Source: Oscillospiraceae bacterium
Lineage (GTDB): Bacteria; Bacillota; Clostridia; Oscillospirales; CAG-272
NCBI GenBank assembly: GCA_015065295.1
Contig: SVQN01000001.1
Location: forward strand, 1-64,000
Reading direction: 5' to 3'
Length of the DNA stretch: 64,000 nt
Shown one piece after another: positions 27,818-38,598 of the stretch. A model generated the notes under the pieces. It saw nothing but the letters and a program-made list of their open reading frames with translations. It did not search any database and was not told the origin of the DNA. Within the stretch, counting starts at the first letter, position 1. Each line of letters starts with the position of its first letter. Both the position numbers and the translations under genes were made by a program.

Positions 27818-28962
27818 GGGTTTCCTCCTTCATCGGGGACAAGTTTGTCGAAGATTTTTCTGAAAACAGCGGAAATTTTATCGGAAACAAAGCCGATTCC
27901 CTGCGGAACGTGCAGGAGAACGGACAGCAGATGCCGGAGCTTGTCGAGCAATGCACAGATCACGAACAGCGCGAAAATCACGAGAAGCAGATACGGCAGG
28001 AGCATCGGGGATTTCATGTACTGGGTCGGATTGATGATCGGCCAGATCAGTTCCTTGACCTCAATCTGCTCATGGATGAGATACACGCCGAACGCGGCCG
28101 GGGAGAAAACTTTGATGATCCAGAGAACCACATGGTTTTTGATGTCGAGATTCACGAAGAAGACGAACAGGCAGACCGATGCGGCGACCACGGGGATGGA
28201 GTTATACTGCATGAACATTTTGAGGAACGAGCTGTCGAAGCGGTATTCATAGTACAGCGTGGTCAGGATAATGCGCGATGCGGCGGTAATGAGGGACAGT
28301 CCGAAATACCACAGCAGGGGAAACCGGAATTTCGGCGGATAGAGACGCAGATACGCGCCGATCATGTAGAGAACGGAGAGCGATGCCCACGAATACCCTC
28401 CGCCGAGTGCGGCGAAGTCAATCCAGTAGGAAAAATTCCGGAAAACGACGAATACTCCGCAGAGGACAGCGAGACAGACTGCGTGCTGACGGCGGTTCAT
28501 GCGGCGGATTGCAAAATTGAACAGGGGCGAGATGGCGTACAGGATGACGTAGGCGGTCGCAAACCAGTAGCGTTTCTGAGTGATGGGGAATGCGGCATTC
28601 AGAAAGGCGATCCATCCGAACTCAACCCGTCCGGCGATGCAGAGAATGAGGTACAGTCCGCCGGAGAGGAAGACGATCTGTCCCCAGAGAAGGAGGAGCT
28701 TTTTCAGCTTGAAGTCCGTGCGGCTCTGGAAATAGCCGGTGATGAGGGCGTAGCAGTTGACCATGACGTAGCAGCACGCCTCGATGATCCAGCATACATA
28801 GAAGTAGGTTGTGCCGGGTTTGAGCCGTCCGAGCACACCGCCGTGAACGAAGAAGTGGCTGGTGAGGATCATCAGCATCGTCACGATGCGGAGCAGATCG
28901 GCCCCGGGAACGCGGGACTGCGGCTTTTGGAACATACGAAACCTCCTGTGCAGATTGTACAT
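27814..28962 (-). CDS. Acyltransferase 3-family integral membrane protein
   Basis: RVPGADLLRIVTMLMILTSHFFVHGG... with about ten hydrophobic segments; start may be 28935. Confidence 0.75.
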   Translation of the reverse strand: MYNLHRRFRMFQKPQSRVPGADLLRIVTMLMILTSHFFVHGGVLGRLKPGTTYFYVCWIIEACCYVMVNCYALITGYFQSRTDFKLKKLLLLWGQIVFLSGGLYLILCIAGRVEFGWIAFLNAAFPITQKRYWFATAYVILYAISPLFNFAIRRMNRRQHAVCLAVLCGVFVVFRNFSYWIDFAALGGGYSWASLSVLYMIGAYLRLYPPKFRFPLLWYFGLSLITAASRIILTTLYYEYRFDSSFLKMFMQYNSIPVVAASVCLFVFFVNLDIKNHVVLWIIKVFSPAAFGVYLIHEQIEVKELIWPIINPTQYMKSPMLLPYLLLVIFALFVICALLDKLRHLLSVLLHVPQGIGFVSDKISAVFRKIFDKLVPDEGGNP

Positions 28963-29111
28963 ATATTTGAGCTAATGATATCACAAATCCGGCAGGAAGT
29001 CAATGTTTTTGTTGACATTGGAAGGGGAGTAGGGTATAATGAAAAAAAGAGAAGAGTGAACAGTGAAGGAAGATTTCTGACGGGAAGTCAGAAATCAATA
29101 ATCACTAAAAA

Positions 29112-29532
29112 CGAGCAAAATCAAAATCTGACGAACGATAAGCCAAACTCTATTTTCGCACCCAACGTTGTCATTCCGAAGGCGATGCTTTCTGAAAATC
29201 AAAACTGCACATCCTGCCTGAGGAATCTTTGCACGCTACTGTGTCAGCCGTAGAAGATGTCTGAGGTTGTCTTAAAATTTCGATTTCAGAGGTTTACGAA
29301 CGACCATAACAAACAGTTTGTACAAATATAGGAACAGCAAATTGTATGTTAGAATAAAGTTGAACCTCTGAAACTGAATAGGTATGAATATCACAGACGT
29401 ATCCTACGGCTGAATAGGAGAGTGCAAAGATTCCTCGGACAAGAACTTCAGCTATTATTTCAAGAGATAAGTCCTCGGAATGACAACGGGAAGCCGAAGG
29501 GGATAGAATTCTGTCTATTTTTCGGATTTGCT
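29112..29532. repeat. Palindromic MITE-like repeat family P1, copy 2
   Basis: cgttgtcattccga...gaggaatctttgcacgctactgtgtcagccg...cggctgaataggagagtgcaaagattcctcggacaagaacttcagctatta...taagtcctcggaatgacaacg; centre is the reverse complement of copy 1. Outer limits approximate. Confidence 0.8.
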
Positions 29533-29564
29533 CTTTTACAGTAGTAATCAGAAAGGAGTACCGT

Positions 29565-29861
29565 ATGGATTTCTATTTCTCGATGGTCATGATTTTTCTG
29601 CTCGGTTTCGGGATCCGACTGGTGTATTTCCGGCTGAAGAAAGGCTGGATTGTCACGCTCGTCGTGGCGGTCGTCACGGGAATTGCATGGCTGTGGAATA
29701 CCGATGGGTATGATTATCATAACGAAGGGGAACCAATCTATCTTCTCATCAGTACCGCGCTGTTTGCCGGAACCGTTCTCGGAGAAATCACAGTACAGCT
29801 TCTCAGATATCGCAAAATGAAAAAATCCCTTGAAAATACATCCAAAGGAGAACCCACATGA
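29565..29861 (+). CDS. Small membrane protein (98 aa), uncharacterised
   Basis: Upstream agaaaggag; three hydrophobic segments; overlaps the next CDS by ATGA. Confidence 0.6.
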   Translation: MDFYFSMVMIFLLGFGIRLVYFRLKKGWIVTLVVAVVTGIAWLWNTDGYDYHNEGEPIYLLISTALFAGTVLGEITVQLLRYRKMKKSLENTSKGEPT

Positions 29862-31291
29862 ACGAATTCATCACTTACGAACAGTTCGGTGCCATCGGCG
29901 ACGGCGTGACCGACGATATGCCCGCCATTGCCCGGGCGCACGACGAAGCGAACCGTCTCGGACTTCCCGTGAAGGCGAAAGCGGGTGCGGTTTACTACAT
30001 CTCCCCGAAGGAACTCCCCGCGACGGTGCAGACCTCCGTCGATTGGACGGGCGCAAAGTTTATTTTCGACGACCGTGACTGCGAAAACATCCACGCGCCC
30101 ATCTTTCGCGTTACCCCGACGGAAGCTCCCGTGGAACTGGCGATTCCTTCCCTCACGCGCGGGCAGACGAAGATCGACAATCCCACCGGCCGTGACCTGT
30201 ACGTCATCGTCAAAAACCGCAATCACCTCGACTACATCCGTTTCGGCCCGAACCAGAACAACGGGACTCCGCGCACCGACAACTTCATCGTCCGTGCGGA
30301 CGGAACGCTGTCCTCCGCCGTTTCGTTTGACTTCGACGAAGTGACCGACGTGACCGCTGTTCCGATGGATACGGAAAAACTCACCCTCACCGGCGGCGAA
30401 TTCACGACCATTGCGAATCAGGCGGAATCGAAGTACAACTACCACAGCCGCAACATCAATATCACCCGCTCGAACGTCGAAGTTTCGGACATTACCCATC
30501 TCGTGACGGGCGAACTTGACCACGGCGCACCGTACGGCGGTTTCCTCAGCATTTCCGGCTGTGCGGACGTGCTTGTCCACGACTGCGTATTCACCGGGCA
30601 CTATATCTACCAGACCATCGGCAGTGCGGGAACGCCGGTTTCGATGGGCTCCTACGATATCAACTGCGGCTCCGCGTCGAACGTGACCTTCCGGAACTGT
30701 ACGCAGACCACCGACATTATGGACCGCCGCTACTGGGGTCTGATCGGCTCGAATTTCTGCCGCGACCTCACCTTCGAGGACTGCCATTTCTCACGCTTTG
30801 ACGCACACATGGGCGTATCCAACTGTACGCTCCGCCGCTGTACACTCGGCTGGCAGTGCCTGAACGCCATCGGAAACGGGACGTTCGTGATCGAAGATAC
30901 TCACGCTTACGGTTATGCCTTCGTCAACCTCCGCAGCGACTACGGCAGCACATGGCGCGGCGACATGATCGTCCGAAACTGCACATGGCATCCGCTCGGC
31001 ACCGGACGCGCCGTCTTCAGCGGACACAACGACGGCCACCATAATTTCGGCTACGACTGCTACTTCACGGAAAACGTGGACATCGACGGTCTGACCATCG
31101 CGGAAGAAGAGGTGGACGACCGTCCGCTGTACATCTTCAACGATTACGCCGGCGACATCCCCGAAGAGGAACGCAAATATATGCCGATCCCTCCGAAATC
31201 CGCGAAGATCAAAAATATCCACACCAAGCGTGAAATCAAGCTCTGTCCCAAGCCGGAACTCATGCCGGAAACAAAATGGACTAAGGACTAA
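29858..31291 (+). CDS. Pectate-lyase/right-handed beta-helix fold protein
   Basis: FITYEQFGAIGDGVTDDMPAIARAHDEA, the canonical N-terminus of pectin-lyase-fold proteins; repetitive beta-helix body. Confidence 0.8.
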   Translation: MNEFITYEQFGAIGDGVTDDMPAIARAHDEANRLGLPVKAKAGAVYYISPKELPATVQTSVDWTGAKFIFDDRDCENIHAPIFRVTPTEAPVELAIPSLTRGQTKIDNPTGRDLYVIVKNRNHLDYIRFGPNQNNGTPRTDNFIVRADGTLSSAVSFDFDEVTDVTAVPMDTEKLTLTGGEFTTIANQAESKYNYHSRNINITRSNVEVSDITHLVTGELDHGAPYGGFLSISGCADVLVHDCVFTGHYIYQTIGSAGTPVSMGSYDINCGSASNVTFRNCTQTTDIMDRRYWGLIGSNFCRDLTFEDCHFSRFDAHMGVSNCTLRRCTLGWQCLNAIGNGTFVIEDTHAYGYAFVNLRSDYGSTWRGDMIVRNCTWHPLGTGRAVFSGHNDGHHNFGYDCYFTENVDIDGLTIAEEEVDDRPLYIFNDYAGDIPEEERKYMPIPPKSAKIKNIHTKREIKLCPKPELMPETKWTKD

Positions 31292-31388
31292 TGGCTAATG
31301 GTGAATGACTAAAACCGGACTTAACGTCAGCAGACAGACGGAAAGTCCGGTTTTAGTCATTCACTCTTAGTCATTAGTCCTTAGCCCC
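31285..31388. repeat. ACTAATG-hairpin repeat, copy 1
   Basis: gactaaggactaatggctaatggtgaatgactaaaacc...ggttttagtcattcactcttagtcattagtccttagccc. Confidence 0.8.
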
Positions 31389-32412
31389 GATAGTATTCTT
31401 CCACCGCACGGTAGAACGCATCCGCCGCTTCAAGATTTGCGCGGGCGGGAACGTCGCAGCCGGACGAGGGAACGAAATTCTTCCGGTGTCCGATCTTTTT
31501 CAGAAGATCCATCGTTGCTTCGTACGCCGCGTCCGCGTCGCCGCAGAAGATGCCCACGGGGTCGATGTTGCCCATGAAGACCACGTCGTCCGGAATCTTT
31601 TCGGACATTCTCGGCAGGTCGATTGCGTTGCCGAAGTGGTATGCGTCCGCGCCGAGCGTCAGGATATCTTCGATCTGTGCTTCCACGACGTTGCCGCAGT
31701 TATGATAGATAAAGACAAAATCGTCGGTCTTGACTTCTTCAATAATGCGGCGGACGAACGGGATCGAGAACTGCGCGTTGAACGCCGGGGAGAGAAGACC
31801 CGCCGCCGGTTCTGCCATAACGATGCCGTCCGCACCCGCAGAACGCATGAGTCGGATATATTTTACGATGAACTGCGCGCACTTTTCCACGGTCGCTTCG
31901 ACCATTTCCGGTTCCGCGTAGCAGTTGACCATGATTTCGGTCATGTCCATCAGACGTCCGGCGAGGGAGAACGGGCCGATAACGCCTGCAAATACCGGAC
32001 GGTCGGTGATCTTTTCCTTCGCAATCGAAATGGCGCGGGCGTAGGTCACACAGCGTCCGCCGATGGTGCCGTCTGCCTCGTCGAGAGATTCCGGAAGATC
32101 GGGAACTTCAAGCGCGTCCACATCGTCCTCGTCTTCGAGAATCGCGCCGGTGACGCTCGGAACTTCTTCTTCCCCGAAAACGACCGTCGAACCGAAAACT
32201 TCCGCTTCAACCGACAAATCCATCATGGAGACGGATGCTGCGGACGGGAAGCGTTCGGCGATCTTTGCCATGCCGTTTCCCTGATATTCGGAATTCACAA
32301 CGAGCTGTCCGACGTTGATTCCCATAAGCTGTACGCACGGGAACGAGAGGATCGGCATCCCCTTTTTGACCGCCGGGTCAGCGAGCGCGGCGAACCATTC
32401 ACGTTTGTTCAT
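31381..32412 (-). CDS. Uroporphyrinogen decarboxylase (URO-D) family protein
   Basis: VFAGVIGPFSLAGRLMDMTEIM...FIYHNCGNVVEAQIEDILTLGADAYHFGNAIDL...VFMGNIDPVGIF. Confidence 0.85.
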   Translation of the reverse strand: MNKREWFAALADPAVKKGMPILSFPCVQLMGINVGQLVVNSEYQGNGMAKIAERFPSAASVSMMDLSVEAEVFGSTVVFGEEEVPSVTGAILEDEDDVDALEVPDLPESLDEADGTIGGRCVTYARAISIAKEKITDRPVFAGVIGPFSLAGRLMDMTEIMVNCYAEPEMVEATVEKCAQFIVKYIRLMRSAGADGIVMAEPAAGLLSPAFNAQFSIPFVRRIIEEVKTDDFVFIYHNCGNVVEAQIEDILTLGADAYHFGNAIDLPRMSEKIPDDVVFMGNIDPVGIFCGDADAAYEATMDLLKKIGHRKNFVPSSGCDVPARANLEAADAFYRAVEEYYRG

Positions 32413-32492
32413 AAACTATAACCTCCGTAGGAACATGTTTTTCTTTATTATACTGTTTTGGTAGGTATAAGTCAACAGGTTTTCGGATATTT

Positions 32493-33317
32493 TTAATCGG
32501 CGTAAACAAACAGATTGGCACCGCTGAACGTGAATCCGCAGGATTTCGCCAGAGCGATCGACGGGGCGTTGTCGCGTGCCGCCTGATAGTTCCAGAGCCG
32601 GTCGGGAACGTGGGAGATCGCCGTGCGGACGAGGGATTTTCCGATGCCTCTGCCGCGTCCTTCGGGGGAAACGAAAATGTCGTGCAGCCAGGCGATGTTC
32701 AGCTCGTCCTCCGACGACCAGGTGGCGATGCCGAGAAGCTTTCCGGATTCGTCGCGGTATCCGAGAAAACGGATTCCCTGCGAATCGCCCCAGTCGAAAT
32801 TCCATCCGAAGAAACTTTCCGCTTCCATTTTGCCGAACCATGTGTCGGATTCAAGGGCAGAGGGATCGCAGATTTTCTTTATTTCCTCGGAATTTTCACG
32901 GGTCAGCGGGACAACGTGCGGGTCGGGAGCAAACGCCTCGCCCATGCGGACAAATTTGCGGAAACCGAGGAATTTGTTCAGCTCTTCCGAAAGTTCCCCG
33001 TGATGGATCAGGCAGATATCGCAGGTGTGGTTTTCATGCGCGGCGCAGTCGGTGTCGGTCATTTTCTTGCATTTCCGGCAGGCTTCGGCGAAGTCACAGT
33101 CGTCGGAGACTTCATGAATGTAGCAGGTGATATGGAATTTTCCTTCGTATTCGTATGCACTGTACGCGATGGCACAGCCGTTCGCGGAGAAAAATTCGGC
33201 ATCCAGCGTCTCGTCGCCGTAGTACCAGTGGCGGTAATTGGTGTAAAGTTCAGCGTGGAGTGTGGGATGATAATCCCGCAGAGCCTGCATGAATTCGTCG
33301 CGGGTGATTTTTTTCAT
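32493..33317 (-). CDS. GNAT-family N-acetyltransferase
   Basis: IAWLHDIFVSPEGRGRGIGKSLVRTAISHV...NAPSIALAKSCGFTFSG. Confidence 0.85.
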   Translation of the reverse strand: MKKITRDEFMQALRDYHPTLHAELYTNYRHWYYGDETLDAEFFSANGCAIAYSAYEYEGKFHITCYIHEVSDDCDFAEACRKCKKMTDTDCAAHENHTCDICLIHHGELSEELNKFLGFRKFVRMGEAFAPDPHVVPLTRENSEEIKKICDPSALESDTWFGKMEAESFFGWNFDWGDSQGIRFLGYRDESGKLLGIATWSSEDELNIAWLHDIFVSPEGRGRGIGKSLVRTAISHVPDRLWNYQAARDNAPSIALAKSCGFTFSGANLFVYAD

Positions 33318-33508
33318 GGGAACCTCTTTCTTTTTTTACGGTACTTGCATTTCCCGCCTAACAAAATGGAGATTTCTGAGACTATATACATGAAGAATAT
33401 TTGTAATATCTGTTCCGTCAGCAGGGAGTTCTCAAGAAATACTTTCTTGACTCCCGATTTCCGATATGTTAGAATGAGAACAGAATCCGGAAACAAAGGA
33501 GAATTTAT

Positions 33509-34936
33509 ATGGAATTTACAGGAAAATGGGCTTGTCCCGAATATCTTGATGCACAGCTCAACGTCATGCCGGACGGCACGGTGTATGTGACCTATTCCGA
33601 GCGTGGGGAATACAGCGTCCGGGCGCAGGCGAAGATCACGGAAGACAAACTTACATGGAGTGCGTGCGGAATCACCGGAACGGTCGTGCGGTCGGAAGAC
33701 GGATATTTTCTGGAAGGAGCGTGTACGGAAAACGGAAAAAACGAATCGGTGCGTTTCCGGTACAATAAGGAAGCTCCCGAAGCTCTGCCGTATCATCATG
33801 CGCCGCAGGGAGAACCCGTGCCGCTTCCCGAAGGATTTCCCGTACCGCTCTCGTCGCTCGTCGGACGGTGGAAATCGGATGTCCCTTATGGAGTGGAAAT
33901 GAATCTGTTTGACCGGGAAGACCGGCTGGAGCTTCTGCTTTCCTTTGACGGAAAAACGGTATGGCCGCCTGTATCGGTCTGGGTCGATGCCGGAGAGATT
34001 GTCTGGCAGATCAATGACGCGTATAATCGCGGAACCTGTACGATCCGTCCCGAAAACGAAATGCTTGTCGGGACATACCGTCAGCTTCAGCATACGGAAT
34101 TTCCGCCGGTGGAATTCCGGAAACTGTCCGATACTCCTGCCGAACGTTCGGATGCGGCGGAATTTGAGGTCGAAAAACCGTCCGGAACCCGTCTGGCGAT
34201 CCTGCGGGACAATGCCGACTACAACACCGGAGAAACGCCTGTGGAAACCGAATATGTTCTCGGCGGTGAACTTCCGGAAGAACTTGCGTCATACAATTAC
34301 GCGGAATATCTTGACGGAAAAGAAGGAGACGATATCGCGTTTGCGTGTCTGGACTTTATCTGCGATCATTTCCATCACAAGGGCGATTCCGGAATGCCGC
34401 CGTGGAAGGAACGCGGACTTGCGGATTTCCTGAAATGGTGCGGGGAACACGACCATCGGACGAACTGCCGCGGTCTGTCCATTATGCTGGGGAATCTCCT
34501 GCGGTACAACGGCATTCGCGCACAGCATATTACCTGCCAGCCGTACGAAGAGCCGTTCAATGACTGTCATGTGGTGGTGGACTGCATCCTGCCGTCCGGG
34601 AAACGGATCATGCTCGACCCGACGTACCGCCTGTATTTCCGTGATGCGGACGGTGCATACGTTTCGCTTCCGGGACTGCGTACGATCCTGCGGAACGACG
34701 GAGAACTGATCCCGAATGAAACGGCTTCCTATACCGGTGGAGAGGGCTTTGTTCTTGCGGATTATCGGGAGTATATGGCGAAAAACACGCTTCGCTTCTC
34801 GAAAGACCGTGTGAATGCCGATCACCGGGATGAATACGAGCGGATGTGGCTGTTCCCCGCAGGATATCCGAAAGAACGGATCAGCGATGCGGAGAATACC
34901 ATCGTCCTCACCGACGACAAGGCATTCTGGGGCTGA
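33509..34936 (+). CDS. Transglutaminase-like domain protein
   Basis: LADFLKWCGEHDHRTNCRGLSIMLGNLLRYNGIRAQHITCQPYEEPFNDCHVVVDCILPSGKRIMLDPTYRLYF (Cys-His-Asp order). Confidence 0.7.
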   Translation: MEFTGKWACPEYLDAQLNVMPDGTVYVTYSERGEYSVRAQAKITEDKLTWSACGITGTVVRSEDGYFLEGACTENGKNESVRFRYNKEAPEALPYHHAPQGEPVPLPEGFPVPLSSLVGRWKSDVPYGVEMNLFDREDRLELLLSFDGKTVWPPVSVWVDAGEIVWQINDAYNRGTCTIRPENEMLVGTYRQLQHTEFPPVEFRKLSDTPAERSDAAEFEVEKPSGTRLAILRDNADYNTGETPVETEYVLGGELPEELASYNYAEYLDGKEGDDIAFACLDFICDHFHHKGDSGMPPWKERGLADFLKWCGEHDHRTNCRGLSIMLGNLLRYNGIRAQHITCQPYEEPFNDCHVVVDCILPSGKRIMLDPTYRLYFRDADGAYVSLPGLRTILRNDGELIPNETASYTGGEGFVLADYREYMAKNTLRFSKDRVNADHRDEYERMWLFPAGYPKERISDAENTIVLTDDKAFWG

Positions 34937-35025
34937 CGGAATTTCCATCCGGTACTTGCATTTCCCGCCGATTTGTCCTATAATACTTATATAAATATTG
35001 CAGAAAACCAATACCGGAGTATCTT

Positions 35026-36063
35026 ATGCCGATTTCTTATTATTCCGTTACCCCTGATGACGGCGTTACCCGTCTGCACGTCCTCTGCGCGCGTCCGGAC
35101 GGCGAACCCCGCTTTGTTCTCCAGATCGTCCATGGCATTGCCGAACGTGCCGAACGGTATCTGCCGCTTCTGGAGTACATTTCTTCCTGCGGCGGGATTG
35201 CCGTGATTCACGATCTGCGCGGCCACGGACATTCCGTGCCGAACGAACGTATGCTCGGTCACTGCGGCGATTTGTACACGACATATCTCACCGATATCAA
35301 AGCCGTGTTTGCCTCCGTGAATGAACATCCGGCAGAAGGGGAGATGATTTCTCCCAAGTTGCCGGAGAAATACGAAATTCCGTCCCTGCCGCAGTATCTG
35401 CTCGGGTTCAGCATGGGTTCGCTGCTCGCCGGACTGTATGCCGCGGATTCGTCCGAAAACCTCGCGGGGCTGATTCTCGGCGGACTGCCGCGCCGTCAGC
35501 CGATTGTTTCGCTCGGGATCGCCGGAATGGAACTGCTGTCCCTGTTCTGCGGCGAACGTGCGAAACCGAAGTGGCTTCACAAACTGGCATTCAGCAATTA
35601 CAACCGTCAGTTTACGCCCGAGCCGGAATCCGACGGACAGTTCCTCTGGCTGTCGAAAAGCATCGCCAACCGGGAAGCATTTATCAACGACCCGCTCTGC
35701 AACCGTCCGAATTCGCTCGGTATGTATACGACTCTGATGAAGTTCGTCCGCGACCTGTACCGTCCCGTATCGTGGAATATGGATCGCCGCGATCTGCCGG
35801 TTCTGCTGACCGCCGGGGAATTCGACCCCGTGACGGGCGGCGAAAAATGGCGGAAGGACGGCGCGAAATTCCTCGCGGACATGGGCTATACGGACATCCG
35901 GCGGAAGGTCTATCCCGGGTTCCGCCACGAAATCTACCACGACGACGGCCGGGAAGTACCGTTTGCCGATCTGATGGAATTCATCAATGATACGATGGCG
36001 GCGGACAATACCCGACGTGAGAAAAAAGAGGGCGAATATACGAATCAGTTTACGGCGGAATGA
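35026..36063 (+). CDS. Alpha/beta hydrolase (lysophospholipase-like)
   Basis: VLQIVHGIAERAERYLPLLEYI...HDLRGHGHS...LLGFSMGSLLAGLYA. Confidence 0.88.
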   Translation: MPISYYSVTPDDGVTRLHVLCARPDGEPRFVLQIVHGIAERAERYLPLLEYISSCGGIAVIHDLRGHGHSVPNERMLGHCGDLYTTYLTDIKAVFASVNEHPAEGEMISPKLPEKYEIPSLPQYLLGFSMGSLLAGLYAADSSENLAGLILGGLPRRQPIVSLGIAGMELLSLFCGERAKPKWLHKLAFSNYNRQFTPEPESDGQFLWLSKSIANREAFINDPLCNRPNSLGMYTTLMKFVRDLYRPVSWNMDRRDLPVLLTAGEFDPVTGGEKWRKDGAKFLADMGYTDIRRKVYPGFRHEIYHDDGREVPFADLMEFINDTMAADNTRREKKEGEYTNQFTAE

Positions 36064-36066
36064 GGC

Positions 36067-38028
36067 TTACCGGAACATTCCCGGATCGCCGAATCGGTTG
36101 TAGACTTCCTCAAACCAGTTATTTACTTCCGGAATCGGGCGGACATCCTCGAACGTGCAGGATGCACCGATGTTCCCGTTATCCATGGTGACAAACGTCC
36201 GCAGAACTTTGTTCCGGTGCGCGGTGTCGATTTCCGGACGGTTTTCGATAAGGTAGGAACCGCGCGAACCGCCGCCGTCCTCCATGTAGGCGAGAATGGC
36301 CGACAGAACGGCGTAGCGGGTGACGAGTGTGTCGTAGTTGACGGACAGTTCCACCAGCGCGGCATGATCGGCGGCACGGTGGGTATCGAAAAATTCCGCG
36401 ATTTCCCGCGCGGTCTGTTCCCGCAGTTCACAGATTCCGTCCGGTGAACGGAGGAACGCGGCGTAACGGTCATGCAGTCCGGCATCCCGTGTACGTTCGG
36501 CAAGAACGGCGGCACGGTTGAGAGCGTGCGTGTTGTTTGACAAAAGATGGCAATATTTCAGACAGTCGGTGATTTGTCCGGTGAGCTCATCCGAACGGAT
36601 GGCGGATAAACATCCGGCTGTTTTTTCTTTGGCGAGGGCGCACGCACGTTCCGCCGCACGGTAGGAGCCGACCTGCGTGGAGTTGAGCGCGGAGCCGCCC
36701 GGACGTTTGATGCCGAACACGCCGCCGCATTCCCCGACGGGGTAGAAATCGCGCAGAACGGGGTTTTCGTACCAGATCGTGTTTTCCAGACCGCCGTTCA
36801 TGTGCTGCGCCGCGACGTGGATTTCGAGCATTTCCGTCTCCAGATCAATGCCGTGGTCAAGATAGACCCCGTAGGCGCGTTCGTTGATGGCGCGGAGCCG
36901 CTGAATCGGCGTATCACAGAGAGCGTTCGAGTTGGCGAGATAGGTGAAGACTTCATCGCCGAGCGTTTCGCGGGTCAGCGGGAGATTGTCCAGCGCGGAC
37001 GGATTCCGGCGGAAGTCGAGATAGACGCGCCGTCCTGCCATGGTTTCGTTGTATACGGCAATATCCACAAGGGACGAACCTTCGCCGGGAGTGAGCTTGT
37101 CCGGGTCGAACGGCCACTGATATCCCTTGCGGAACACGGCGGGAATGCTCTTTTCGGATGTGAACGTGTCATATAAAAATTCGCGCTCGACCCCGTTTTC
37201 GTCCACGGAGACATAACGCGGGATCGCCTGCTGGAACGAGCCGGACAGATTCCACCGGAACGATACGGACGCGATGCCGTACTGCGATTCCGTCAGGTTG
37301 ACCGCCGACGCTCCGGCAAGAAGCGGCGCACCAAGAGAACAGTTCTGACTTTCTGGGTAAACGGAACGCTGATACAGCGCGGAAGGGCCGCCGGTTGCCC
37401 AGATGACGGAATCGGCGAGAACGACCGTGAGTCCGGCGGGATTGTCGTCCGTGACTTCGGCTGCGGACAGGCAGACGATTCCGCGGGCGGCACCGTTTTC
37501 GGTCAGTACACGGACGGCGCGGTATCCGTCAAAGAACGGGATTCCGGCGGAAAAGCATTCTTTTTCCAGAGCTTCGATCATATATTTGGACGTATACGGG
37601 CCGCAGGAGGTCGCACGTCCGCGCAGATCGTGGTCGGTCTGATAGCCGGGATATTCGCCGTAGGCATCATGCGGAAAGGGAACACCGAGTGCGACCAGTG
37701 CATAGAACGCGCGGAGAGACCCCGCCGCCTCGACCAGAGCAAGGTCGCCGTGCATGGAACCGGCGGCGATGTAGTCCTTCGCCATATCCGCCGCACAGTC
37801 GCTTTTTCCGACGGACGTGGACTGCTTGTAGTAGGTCTGCTTGTCCGAGCCGGTGTTGCGGGAGGTTCCCATGAACCGTCCCTCGGTGAAGATGGCGGGA
37901 TCGCCGTTCATCCGGTGCGCGGTCAGAGCGGCATTGTAGGCAGCAGCCCCGCTTCCGACGACGGCGATGCCGCAGGAATACACGGGGATGCGGGTGTTGT
38001 CGATGATGAGGGGATTATTCGTTTTCAA
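36067..38028 (-). CDS. FAD-binding oxidoreductase (fumarate reductase/L-aspartate oxidase-like flavoprotein)
   Basis: CGIAVVGSGAAAYNAALTAHRM...SVIWATGGPSALY...VGECGGVFGIKRPGGSALNSTQVGSYRAAE. Confidence 0.82.
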   Translation of the reverse strand: MKTNNPLIIDNTRIPVYSCGIAVVGSGAAAYNAALTAHRMNGDPAIFTEGRFMGTSRNTGSDKQTYYKQSTSVGKSDCAADMAKDYIAAGSMHGDLALVEAAGSLRAFYALVALGVPFPHDAYGEYPGYQTDHDLRGRATSCGPYTSKYMIEALEKECFSAGIPFFDGYRAVRVLTENGAARGIVCLSAAEVTDDNPAGLTVVLADSVIWATGGPSALYQRSVYPESQNCSLGAPLLAGASAVNLTESQYGIASVSFRWNLSGSFQQAIPRYVSVDENGVEREFLYDTFTSEKSIPAVFRKGYQWPFDPDKLTPGEGSSLVDIAVYNETMAGRRVYLDFRRNPSALDNLPLTRETLGDEVFTYLANSNALCDTPIQRLRAINERAYGVYLDHGIDLETEMLEIHVAAQHMNGGLENTIWYENPVLRDFYPVGECGGVFGIKRPGGSALNSTQVGSYRAAERACALAKEKTAGCLSAIRSDELTGQITDCLKYCHLLSNNTHALNRAAVLAERTRDAGLHDRYAAFLRSPDGICELREQTAREIAEFFDTHRAADHAALVELSVNYDTLVTRYAVLSAILAYMEDGGGSRGSYLIENRPEIDTAHRNKVLRTFVTMDNGNIGASCTFEDVRPIPEVNNWFEEVYNRFGDPGMFR

Positions 38029-38299
38029 GATCGTCGTCCTCCGGTTCGGGTATCTGAGAGGTCAGCAGAGCGGGATTTTTGAGATGTTCGAGAATATTTT
38101 CGGTATTCTGAAGAATTTTCGCAATGGCATACAGGACATACGACAGCAGAAGGGGCGGCAGCAGACAGAGAAGAACCAGCGGGAGAGAACCGATTTCTCC
38201 TCCTCCGGCTGCAAAAAGAACGATTGAACCGACGACACCGAGGATACAGAGAATGTCGGCAATCAGTTCCAGACGTGCGGGAGTAACTTTGAACGGCAT
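38015..38299 (-). CDS. Small two-TM membrane protein
   Basis: MPFKVTPARLELIADILCILGVVGSIVLFAAGGGEIGSLPLVLLCLLPPLLLSYVLYAIAKILQNTENILEHLKN; overlaps the flavoprotein start by 14 bp. Confidence 0.65.
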   Translation of the reverse strand: MPFKVTPARLELIADILCILGVVGSIVLFAAGGGEIGSLPLVLLCLLPPLLLSYVLYAIAKILQNTENILEHLKNPALLTSQIPEPEDDDLENE

Positions 38300-38319
38300 A
38301 GAAAAACTCCTTTCATGAT

Positions 38320-38437
38320 GGCTAAGGACGAATGGTGAATGACTAAGGACTATAACCAAATTTACCGTCTGTAGGCTGACAGAAAGTCAGATATAGTCAT
38401 TCACCCTTAGTCCTTAGTCATTAGTCATTAATCTGTC
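38320..38437. repeat. ACTAATG-hairpin repeat, copy 2
   Basis: ggctaaggacgaatggtgaatgactaaggactata...tatagtcattcacccttagtccttagtcattagtcatta. Confidence 0.8.
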
Positions 38438-38598
38438 CCGATTATAGCATATCTCCGTGAAAATAGCAAGGGTACTGTCGATGATTGTAAAATTAAAAGA
38501 AAATTCAAGAAGAAAGTTATTGACAGAACCGGACGTATGTTGTATAATTATCGTGTATTTCTATATCCACAATTATCCACATCTGAATGGAGGAACCC

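Noticed and set aside
26723-29253. + strand ORFs (509 and 447 aa) opposite the glycyl radical enzyme and acyltransferase
   Set aside because: Antisense shadows without domain signatures.
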